A stretch of DNA of 13,353 nucleotides from Hallerella sp963656065. Its GTDB lineage: Bacteria > Fibrobacterota > Fibrobacteria > Fibrobacterales > Fibrobacteraceae. A program made the translations under genes and the position numbers. A model generated the notes under the pieces. It ran no database searches. It worked only from the letters and a program-made list of their open reading frames with translations, and was not told where the DNA came from. The stretch is from assembly GCA_963656065.1 (NCBI GenBank), contig CAVKGV010000032.1, positions 1 through 13,353 of the forward strand. Direction: 5' to 3'. Each line of letters opens with the position of its first letter. The stretch's first letter is position 1. Positions 1-6,200 of this stretch are shown here, piece by piece.

Positions 1-43
1 CCGCACCGTCGGCGCCGGATCCGTAACCGAAATCATCAAGTAA
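1..43 (+). CDS. tuf: Elongation factor Tu, C-terminal tail (partial, 5' end outside window)
   Basis: Only the last 13 codons are present, with the frame beginning at base 2. They read RTVGAGSVTEIIK and end in TAA at 41-43. This is the conserved end of EF-Tu domain 3 (family pattern G-R-T-V-G-A-G-x-V-T-x-I). EF-Tu carries aminoacyl-tRNA to the ribosomal A site as a GTP complex in the cytoplasm. The following rpmG starts 9 bases after the stop, and its ribosome binding site overlaps the stop codon. A tuf, rpmG, tRNA-Trp, secE, nusG order is a common bacterial arrangement and supports the call. Almost all of the gene lies outside the window, so nothing can be said of its start, completeness or promoter. 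Confidence 0.9.
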   Translation, partial: RTVGAGSVTEIIK

Positions 44-52
44 GGAATAAAA

Positions 53-205
53 ATGCCAAGAGAACTTATTACGCTCGAATGCACCGTTTGTCATCAGCGT
101 AACTATGATTGCGACAAGAACAAGCGTCTTCACCCTTCCCGTGTGGAGTACAAGAAGTACTGCCCGTTCTGCCGCAAGCATACAGTTCATAAGGAAACCA
201 AGTAA
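53..205 (+). CDS. rpmG: 50S ribosomal protein L33
   Basis: This 50-residue small basic protein begins MPRELITLECTVCHQRNY and ends in KHTVHKETK. It matches L33 (bL33) of the large ribosomal subunit, which sits near the E site. Four cysteines are arranged as two CxxC pairs (Cys10/Cys13 and Cys37/Cys40), so this is the zinc-binding 'C+' form and not the cysteine-free form. The start is ATG at 53, preceded by AAGGA at 42-46, which overlaps the tuf stop codon. This suggests translational coupling to tuf. The length is typical for the family (about 50 residues). The stop TAA at 203-205 lies 11 bases before the tRNA gene, and its last two bases belong to an inverted repeat that brackets that tRNA. 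Confidence 0.97.
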   Translation: MPRELITLECTVCHQRNYDCDKNKRLHPSRVEYKKYCPFCRKHTVHKETK

Positions 206-300
206 GGAAGGTTTTTAGGTCGGTAGCTCAATTGGTAGAGTCACGGTCTCCAAAACCGTTGGTTGGGGGTTCGAGTCCCTCCCGACCTGCTTCCTTCCTT
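204..300 (+). repeat. 8-base inverted repeat bracketing the tRNA (possible processing stem)
   Basis: AAGGAAGG at 204-211 is the exact reverse complement of CCTTCCTT at 293-300. The two arms lie immediately outside the tRNA, separated from its acceptor stem by TTTTT (212-216) on one side and four bases (289-292) on the other. In the transcript they could pair and extend the acceptor stem into a longer helix with a small internal loop. The pairing is seen in the sequence; a role in excising the tRNA from the mRNA is inference. The left arm also resembles a Shine-Dalgarno sequence, but no gene starts after it. Confidence 0.5.
217..289 (+). tRNA. tRNA-Trp (anticodon CCA)
   Basis: A complete 73-nt cloverleaf can be folded by hand. 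The acceptor stem AGGTCGG (217-223) pairs with CCGACCT (282-288). The D arm is at 226-241. The anticodon stem ACGGT (243-247) pairs with ACCGT (255-259), and the loop carries CCA at 250-252. The T stem GGGGG (265-269) pairs with CCCTC (277-281) around TTCGAGT. The discriminator base is G289 and the first pair is A-U, both known identity elements of bacterial tRNA-Trp. The CCA tail is not encoded, so it must be added after transcription. The gene is embedded in a protein operon between rpmG and secE and must be cut out of the shared transcript. Confidence 0.97.
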
Positions 301-313
301 TCGGAGTCATGAT

Positions 314-502
314 ATGCAAAAGATTCAGCAATACATCAAAGAAGTTATCCAAGAGATGAAAAAGGTTACATGGCCGACTCTTGAAGAGCTGAAAGGCTCT
401 ACTTTGGTTGTGATGATTTTTAGCGTTATCATGGGAATCTATATTGCTGGGATTGATTTGGGACTTTCCTTTCTCGTCGATAAACTGTTAGGACGTGGGT
501 AA
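314..502 (+). CDS. secE: Protein translocase subunit SecE
   Basis: This is a 62-residue short-form SecE, the essential small subunit of the SecYEG channel in the inner membrane. An amphipathic N-terminal segment (MQKIQQYIKEVIQEMKKV) leads to the conserved hinge motif TWPTLEEL (about residues 22-29). A single membrane helix follows, about residues 33-55, rich in V, I, L and G. I chose ATG 314 because GGAG at 303-306 lies 7 bases upstream. A longer frame from 263 would run through the T arm of the tRNA and its extra residues look unlike SecE. The tRNA ends 24 bases upstream. The stop at 500-502 is 3 bases before nusG. The secE-nusG pairing is widely conserved. Confidence 0.95.
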   Translation: MQKIQQYIKEVIQEMKKVTWPTLEELKGSTLVVMIFSVIMGIYIAGIDLGLSFLVDKLLGRG

Positions 503-505
503 ATC

Positions 506-1048
506 ATGGCGATGTTATGGTATGCAGTCCATACGTTTTCCGGTCAGGAAAGCACGATTAAGAAAAATTTGGAAATGTTGATTGAACGTGAAGGCGTTCA
601 AGACAAGTTTGGACGGATTCTCATTCCGGAGAAGGCCGTTCAAGTCAATGTCCGAGGAAAGCGCAAGACGGTGGTCCAAAAGCTTTTCCCGGCTTATTTG
701 ATTATAGAAATGGAGCTGGACGAGCTCACCCAGCACCTGGTAACGTCCATTCAGGGGGTTACCCATTTTGGAGGAACCAGTCGCCAGAACAAGGCGCCGA
801 TTCCTCTGCGTCAGAGCGAGGTCGATAGACTGCTTGGCGTCGAATCTCAAGATGCCTCGCAGGATGTGATCCAGAATCCGTATATTGTCGGGGACAGTGT
901 TGCCATTAAGGATGGTCCGTTCAAGGGCTTTATCGGTTCGGTCGAAGAAATCACGGAGAAAAATAAACTCCGCGTGATGGTTTCTGTTTTTGGCCGTTCC
1001 ACGCCTGTCGAATTGGGATTTAACCAAGTGGAAGCCGCTTCCGTATAG
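506..1048 (+). CDS. nusG: Transcription termination/antitermination factor NusG
   Basis: The protein has 180 residues, the usual NusG length. The N-terminal NGN domain begins MLWYAVHTFSGQE, the standard WY-VHT-SG-E signature, and runs to about residue 110. A C-terminal KOW domain follows with VGDSVAIKDGPFKGFIG (about residues 127-143). NusG binds the RNA polymerase clamp, modulates pausing, and contacts Rho or ribosomal protein S10 through the KOW domain. The start ATG 506 is only 3 bases after the secE stop, and no strong Shine-Dalgarno lies at optimal distance (AGGA at 490-493 is 12 bases away). Translation is therefore probably coupled to secE. Met3 at 512 is an alternative start, but it is even further from any such site. 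The stop is TAG. Confidence 0.97.
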   Translation: MAMLWYAVHTFSGQESTIKKNLEMLIEREGVQDKFGRILIPEKAVQVNVRGKRKTVVQKLFPAYLIIEMELDELTQHLVTSIQGVTHFGGTSRQNKAPIPLRQSEVDRLLGVESQDASQDVIQNPYIVGDSVAIKDGPFKGFIGSVEEITEKNKLRVMVSVFGRSTPVELGFNQVEAASV

Positions 1049-1075
1049 TGTTCGGTTCTGAAATGGAGAAATAAC

Positions 1076-1501
1076 GTGGCTAAGAAAATCACAGGTTTTA
1101 TTAAGCTTCAGATCCCCGGCGGTGCTGCTAACCCGTCTCCTCCGGTGGGTCCTGCCCTGGGTCAGAAGGGTGTGAACATCATGCAGTTCTGCAAGGCGTT
1201 CAATGCCCAGACCCAGAACGAAAAGGGAATGATCATCCCCGTGGTCATTACGGTCTATGCCGACAAGAGCTTTACTTTCATTACGAAAGTACCTCCTGTT
1301 GCAGTCCTCGTCAAGAAGGCTGCCGGCATTGAAACCGCCTCGGGTGAACCGAACCGTAAAAAGGTCGGTAAGATCACTAAGGCTCAAGTCAAGGAAATCG
1401 CTACGCAGAAGATGCCGGACTTGAATACAATCGACATTGAAGCCGCAATGCGCATGGTTGCGGGCACAGCACGCTCGATGGGCGTGGATGTAGTCGACTA
1501 A
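1076..1501 (+). CDS. rplK: 50S ribosomal protein L11
   Basis: The protein is 141 residues, the family length. The N-terminal domain carries AKKITGFIKLQIPGGAANP and the proline motif PSPPVGPALGQKGVNIM (residues 20-36), the thiostrepton-binding and factor-interacting region. The C-terminal 23S rRNA-binding domain ends in MVAGTARSMGVDVVD. L11 forms the base of the GTPase-associated centre and takes part in stringent-response signalling. The start is GTG at 1076, with GGAG at 1065-1068 seven bases upstream; it is the only non-ATG start among the recognised genes. Only 27 bases separate it from nusG, so a large L1-binding leader is not obvious. Confidence 0.98.
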   Translation: MAKKITGFIKLQIPGGAANPSPPVGPALGQKGVNIMQFCKAFNAQTQNEKGMIIPVVITVYADKSFTFITKVPPVAVLVKKAAGIETASGEPNRKKVGKITKAQVKEIATQKMPDLNTIDIEAAMRMVAGTARSMGVDVVD

Positions 1502-1539
1502 TCAGGCAGACCTTAACCCTATTTCTGACAGGAAACACC

Positions 1540-2226
1540 ATGTTCAGAGGAAAAAAGTATAAGAAAGTTGCTGAAGCTTTTGACCGGACTCAATCGTTCG
1601 GTTTGGAGCAGGCACTTGAAATTCTTAAAAAATCCGAGGTTAAGTTCGACCAGACTGTCGAGCTTCATTTCAATCTCGGTGTTGATCCCAAAAACTCCGA
1701 TCAAGCTGTTCGTGGCACGGTTGTGTTGCCGAACGGTACCGGTCGTCAGGTGCGCGTTCTCGTTTTCTGCAAGGATAACAATTTCCAGGCAGCGAAAGAT
1801 GCGGGCGCTGATTACGTCGGTGGCGCAGACTTGGTCCAAAAAATCCAGGAAGGTTGGCTTGACTTCGATGCCGTTGTCGCAACTCCCGACATGATGCCGG
1901 TGATTAGCAAGGTGGCTCGCGTGCTCGGCCCTCGTGGTTTGATGCCCAGTCCGAAATCCGGAACAGTGACGATCAACGTCGCCCAGACCGTGAAGGAACT
2001 CAAGGCCGGTAAGATTCAATACCGTGTCGATAAGGGCGCAAACATTCACGCTCCGATTGGCAAGCTCTCGTTCTCGGAATCCCAGCTCGTTGAAAACGCG
2101 AAGGCTGTGATTGATTCCGTCATCAAGAACAAGCCGCAAACCTCCAAGGGCACTTACATCAAGTCCCTGTTCATTACGGCTACCATGACACCGAGCCTCA
2201 AGCTCGATATGAGCCTTACACGATAG
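1540..2226 (+). CDS. rplA: 50S ribosomal protein L1
   Basis: The protein is 228 residues, typical for L1 of the large-subunit L1 stalk, which controls movement of deacylated tRNA through the E site. Recognisable features are the start FRGKKYKKVAEAFDR, the AxLGPRGLMPSPKSGT motif (about residues 126-141), and the end GTYIKSLFITATMTPSLKLD (around residues 204-223). In many bacteria L1 also represses its own operon by binding mRNA that mimics its rRNA site. No such mimic could be picked out by eye here. AGGA at 1530-1533 lies 6 bases before ATG 1540. The stop TAG (2224-2226) is part of the rplJ ribosome binding site. Confidence 0.98.
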   Translation: MFRGKKYKKVAEAFDRTQSFGLEQALEILKKSEVKFDQTVELHFNLGVDPKNSDQAVRGTVVLPNGTGRQVRVLVFCKDNNFQAAKDAGADYVGGADLVQKIQEGWLDFDAVVATPDMMPVISKVARVLGPRGLMPSPKSGTVTINVAQTVKELKAGKIQYRVDKGANIHAPIGKLSFSESQLVENAKAVIDSVIKNKPQTSKGTYIKSLFITATMTPSLKLDMSLTR

Positions 2227-2229
2227 GAG
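2225..2229 (+). promoter_or_regulatory. rplJ ribosome binding site overlapping the rplA stop codon
   Basis: AGGAG at 2225-2229 shares two bases with the rplA TAG stop (2224-2226) and sits 7 bases before the rplJ ATG. A ribosome finishing L1 would end on the L10 initiation site. This implies translational coupling of L10 to L1 and leaves no intergenic space for a separate L10-responsive leader. Confidence 0.75.
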
Positions 2230-2236
2230 TTAAACA

Positions 2237-2752
2237 ATGAAAGCTGTAGTTAAAAAACAACAGAAAGTTGATTCCATCGTCAAAGCTTTTGAAGGTGCTG
2301 CGTCGATTTATCTTCTCAACTACGAAAAGATTCCCGTAGAACTCGACAACAAGCTTCGTAAGGATCTCAAGTCCAAGAATGTCAAGTACATCGCTGTCAA
2401 GAATACGCTTTTGAAGAGGGTTCTTGAAAAGATGAACGTCACGGGCTTGGATGAAATGCTCAAGGGCGCAACTTCCGTTATGGTGGGTCCTGCTGACGAT
2501 CCGATTCTGCCGGCGCGCGAAATCGAAAATTTCCACAAGGAAAATCCCGATTTCCTCGTCGCCAAGAGCGTTTACCTCGAAGGTAAAGTCAGACCGGGAA
2601 CCGATGTTGTTGAACTTTCCAAGATTCCGGATCGCAAGGGTATGCTTGCCCAGTTGGTCACGATCATTCTTGGACCGGGTTCCACAATCGCGGGCCAAAT
2701 CAAATCCCTCACGGAAAAACTGGAAAAGGAACAGGCCGGAGCTACCGCCTAA
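2237..2752 (+). CDS. rplJ: 50S ribosomal protein L10
   Basis: The protein has 171 residues (about 165 in E. coli). The N-terminal part MKAVVKKQQKVDSIVKAFEG, YLLNYEKIPV and KYIAVKNTLLKRVLE matches the rRNA-binding domain of uL10. The motif KGATSVMVGPADDPI lies near residues 75-90. The C-terminal helix, about residues 150-171 and ending in LTEKLEKEQAGATA, is the site where L12 dimers attach. L10 anchors the L12 stalk to the GTPase centre. It starts 10 bases after rplA with a ribosome binding site overlapping the rplA stop. In well-studied bacteria the L10-L12 complex represses its own mRNA through a leader upstream of rplJ; that leader is not evident here. Confidence 0.97.
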   Translation: MKAVVKKQQKVDSIVKAFEGAASIYLLNYEKIPVELDNKLRKDLKSKNVKYIAVKNTLLKRVLEKMNVTGLDEMLKGATSVMVGPADDPILPAREIENFHKENPDFLVAKSVYLEGKVRPGTDVVELSKIPDRKGMLAQLVTIILGPGSTIAGQIKSLTEKLEKEQAGATA

Positions 2753-2812
2753 TCCCCAACACAACCACTCACAAACAACTTTTTCAAAACGGAATAATTG
2801 GAGAAAAACATC
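2753..2812 (+). promoter_or_regulatory. rplJ-rplL spacer: guanine-free, probably unstructured leader with rplL ribosome binding site
   Basis: The 60-base spacer is rich in A and C. From 2748 (end of rplJ) to 2790 there is not one G, so this mRNA stretch cannot form GC or GU pairs using its own bases. The first Gs are at 2791-2792, followed by the Shine-Dalgarno GGAG at 2800-2803, nine bases before the rplL ATG. L12 is needed at several copies per ribosome while L10 is needed once. An open, unpaired leader would favour independent high initiation on rplL. The composition is seen; the function is inferred. Confidence 0.5.
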
Positions 2813-3184
2813 ATGGCAACAGATATCAAGGCTATTGGTGATCAAATCGCGGGTCTCACCCTTCTCGAAGCCAAGCAATTGGCGGACTACCTCAAGGAAG
2901 CGCATGGCATTGAAGCTGCCGCTGGTGGCGTTGTCGTCGCTGCAGCCGCTGCTGGTGCTGCCGCTGAGGAAAAGACCGAATTCGACGTTGTCCTCGCGGA
3001 ATGCGGTGCTAACAAGATGGCGGTTCTCAAGGCTGTCCGTGCCATCACGGGCCTTGGCTTGAAGGAAGCTAAGGAAATGGTCGAAAAGGCCAACAGCGTT
3101 GTGAAGGAAGCCGCTCCGAAGGCTGACGCCGAAAAGATGAAGAAGGATCTCGAAGACCTTGGCGCCAAGGTCGTCCTGAAGTAA
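2813..3184 (+). CDS. rplL: 50S ribosomal protein L7/L12
   Basis: The 123-residue acidic stalk protein recruits elongation, initiation and release factors. The N-terminal dimerisation domain (MATDIKAIGDQIAGLTLLEAKQLADYLKE, about residues 1-30) is followed by a flexible Ala/Gly/Val hinge (about 34-53). The C-terminal domain starts at EEKTEFDVVL (about 52-61) and contains NKMAVLKAVRAITGLGLKEAK (about 68-88), the factor-binding helices. I chose ATG 2813 over an upstream in-frame TTG at 2798. The GGAG at 2800-2803 is correctly spaced for 2813 and overlaps the TTG, and L12 proteins do not carry the extra residues. L12 is present as several dimers on L10. Confidence 0.98.
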   Translation: MATDIKAIGDQIAGLTLLEAKQLADYLKEAHGIEAAAGGVVVAAAAAGAAAEEKTEFDVVLAECGANKMAVLKAVRAITGLGLKEAKEMVEKANSVVKEAAPKADAEKMKKDLEDLGAKVVLK

Positions 3185-3192
3185 TGTCTTCA

Positions 3193-3208
3193 GTTCTTTA
3201 ATTAGAAC
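3193..3208 (+). other. Small inverted repeat upstream of the rplL-rpoB attenuator
   Basis: GTTCT (3193-3197) and AGAAC (3204-3208) are perfect complements around a TTAATT loop, 8 bases after the rplL stop. The 5-bp stem is weak alone. In E. coli the rplL-rpoB gap contains an RNase III cleavage site, so an mRNA-processing or 3'-end-stabilising role is possible, but this stem is too short for typical RNase III cutting. Confidence 0.3.
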
Positions 3209-3211
3209 ACT

Positions 3212-3250
3212 CCAAATGCCTGCACGCTTGTGTGGGCTTTTGGTGTTTTT
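3212..3250 (+). terminator. Hairpin plus T-run between rplL and rpoB: transcription attenuator
   Basis: Bases 3212-3225 pair with 3230-3243 as a 14-position stem around a GCTT loop. CCAAA pairs with TTTGG, there is one T-T mismatch, then GCC pairs with GGC, two G-T wobbles follow, and CAC pairs with GTG. TGTTTTT (3244-3250) follows immediately, giving intrinsic terminator geometry. There is no promoter evident before rpoB, and the genes on both sides are co-directional. The likely role is therefore partial termination, so that fewer transcripts continue into rpoBC than cover the L12 gene. E. coli has a functionally similar attenuator at this same gap. The two wobbles and one mismatch would make it leakier than the terminator after rpsG. 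Confidence 0.75.
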
Positions 3251-3288
3251 CCCGTGTTCAAGGTTTTTTCACTGGATGAGGTTTTTAA

Positions 3289-6200
3289 ATGACGGAGCGA
3301 AAGAATTATTCCTCCAATAAGTTCCAGTTGGAACTTCCGTATCTGGTCGAAGTGCAGAAAGCTTCTTATGACCACTTCCTCCAAAAAGGCGTTCCCCCTG
3401 AGAAGCGTCTCAAAGTAGGTCTGGAACGCGTTTTCCAAGACATTTTCCCCATCACAGACATGAAGAGGCTCTTCGCGCTGAAGTACGAAGGCTACTTCTT
3501 CGGTATTCCCAAGTACAGTCTTCGCGAATGCCGTGAACGCGGTCTAACCCACTCCATTCCGCTGCATGCGAATCTTTCGCTCCAGGTCTTTGAGGAAGAC
3601 GGAGAAGATCGCAAGCTGAAGGAAGAAATCAAAAATGACGTCCTGATTTGCGAACTGCCTATCATGACGGACAATGGAACGTTCATCATCAACGGTGCGG
3701 AACGCGTCGTCGTTTCCCAGTTGCACCGTTCTCCCGGCGTGAGCTTTGACGAAGAGTTGCTCCCCAACGGACGATCCAATTACAAGAGCCGTATCATCCC
3801 GCATCGCGGTGCGTGGGTGGAATTCAATACGGACGGCGATGTCCTTTACCTGATTATCGACCGCAAGAAGAAAATTCCCGCGACAGCGCTTCTCCGCTGC
3901 ATCGGTTTTGAAACGACCGCTGAAATCATCTCCCTGTTCTACAAGGATCTTGAAAAGGTCACCCTCTCTGTTGGAGACATGGACCAATATTATGGTCGCA
4001 TTGTCGCCGCTGATGTGATCGATACATCTTCGGGTGAAGTCATCCTCGACGCGAACCGCGTGTTCGATGACAAGTGCGCCGCTCGCTTGACGGAAAGCGG
4101 ACTTTTCGAAGTCTCGTTCCTTGCCAAGAACGAAGAAAATCTGCTGATCCACAACACGCTTCTCGCCGACAAATGCAAGACGAAGGAAGATGCTCTGAAG
4201 CTCATCTATTTTGTCATGCACCAGTCCCAGGAAGAAGCTCCGAACATGGCGACGGCTCAAATCGCTTTTGAAAGCACGTTCCTCGACGATCCGCGCAAGT
4301 ATGATCTGGGCGAAGTGGGACGTTACCGCTTGAATGCGAAAGTCTATACGCCGGCGATTGAAAAAATCCTGTCGGAAAACAATCTTTCAAAGCCTTCTCT
4401 CAATACGATGACGATGACGGAAGCGGACTTCCTCGGCATCATCGAATACATGGTTGGGCTTTATTGCGACCTTGACGGCTACAATCTGGATGATATCGAC
4501 CATCTGGGCAACCGTCGTACGCGTTCCGTCGGTGAACTTGTCGCGAACCAGCTCTCGGTGGGACTTTCCCGCATGAGCCGAGTCATCCGCGAAAACTTTA
4601 CCTCGGGCGATAACGAAACCCCGACGCCGCGTGACCTGGTGAATACGCGAACGGTGAATTCCGTTGTGCAGGCGTTCTTCTGTTCGAGCCAGCTTTCCCA
4701 GTTTATGGACCAGATGAACCCGCTTTCCGAGCTGACGCACAAGCGCCGCCTTTCGGCTCTCGGTCCGGGCGGTCTTTCGCGCGAACGCGCCGGCTTTGAA
4801 GTCCGTGACGTTCATTATACGCATTACGGTCGTCTTTGCCCGATCGAAACGCCGGAAGGTCCGAACATCGGTCTTATCAACTCGCTCGCTACGTTTGCCG
4901 TGGTGAACCATTTCGGTTTTATCGAAACGCCGTATCGCGTTGTCGGCCTGATGGAGTTCAAGGACTCCAAGGGAAAGTCCTGCTATTTCCCCGAAGAGAA
5001 GTGGCATTTCGGACTTTACAAGGGCTTTGTCCGCGAACCGCGTCTGTTCGTGCAACTCGAACTTTCCGCGAAGGAAATTGCGGAAGTTCGCTCGAATCTC
5101 GACGGTAACCAGCGCGTCCTGTTTGATTCTTTTGTAAACAAGGTCTTTGAATTTAAGAATGCGGACGGCTCCAGTTACTTTGTTCGCAACGGAACCCCGC
5201 TCGAGGCTTTCTCCGGCAAGGCGGATTATGTCCTTGTCTCCTCGATGCTCTATGAGGTTGTTTCGTCTTTCATCGTCTATCTGACTGCGGACGAGGAAGA
5301 TGCGTTCAACATCGCTCCGGCGAATACGGCTCTGGTCGCCGCCGCGTTTGACCCGTTGTTCGATTCGATGCTCGCAGACGCTTCTACGGAAGAAGAGAAA
5401 AAGGACGTTTCCGACCGTCACCAGCTCGCCGCCTTTGCGGAAGATTTTGTGATGGTTCGCGAAAAGGATGAATACCCGCTCAAGGCGCGTGTCATCCCGG
5501 GCGGTGAAATTGACGATTCCGGACGCTTTGCCGAAGGCTCTGTCCCGAAAATCGACGTAAACTCTTTGGATGAAGAGTCTGTCGGTGCCCGCATCGATTT
5601 GATGGACGTTTCTCCGCAACAGATTATTTCGGTCGCTGCCGGTCTGATTCCGTTCCTCGAACACGATGACGCTAACCGTGCCTTGATGGGTTCGAACATG
5701 CAACGCCAGGCTGTTCCGCTGCTCCGCTCGGAAGCTCCTGTTGTGGGAACGGGCCTTGAACGTCGTGCCGCATTGGATTCGGGAACGGTTGTTCGTGCAA
5801 AGCACGAAGGGCGCATCAAGTTTGTCGATGCGACGACCGTTGTCGTGGAACGTGGAACGCTTGACGCTAATGGCGAATTCCAACCGCTTGAAGGTCTCGG
5901 CGAGAACTTTGAATTCCTCGATCACGAACCGATTGACGAATACAAGCTGCGCAAGTTTGAACGTTCCAACCAGGATTCCTGCATCAACCAGAAGCCTGTG
6001 GTGAATGTCGGCGATTTCGTAAAGAAGGGCGATGTCCTTGCTGACGGCGCTTCGACGGATCACGGCGAACTCGCTCTCGGAAAGAACATTCTCATCGCGT
6101 TTATTCCGTGGAACGGTTACAACTACGAAGACGCCGTTATCGTTTCCGAAGAACTTGCTATCAAGGACGCTTTCACGTCCATCCACATCGAAGAATATGA

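Noticed and set aside
263..313. N-terminal extension of SecE beginning inside the tRNA
   Set aside because: The extra residues (MGVRVPPDLLPSF...) are translated T arm and acceptor stem of tRNA-Trp, a well-known false extension. ATG 314 has a proper ribosome binding site.
2798..2812. Upstream TTG start for rplL adding five residues
   Set aside because: The TTG overlaps the Shine-Dalgarno of ATG 2813, and L12 proteins begin at the later methionine.
2941..2965. Ala-rich repeated codons in rplL considered as a repeat element
   Set aside because: This is the normal low-complexity Ala/Gly hinge of L7/L12, not a DNA repeat.
3251..3288. A separate promoter immediately upstream of rpoB
   Set aside because: No -35/-10 pair of reasonable quality and spacing could be found; the T-rich runs do not make a convincing promoter.
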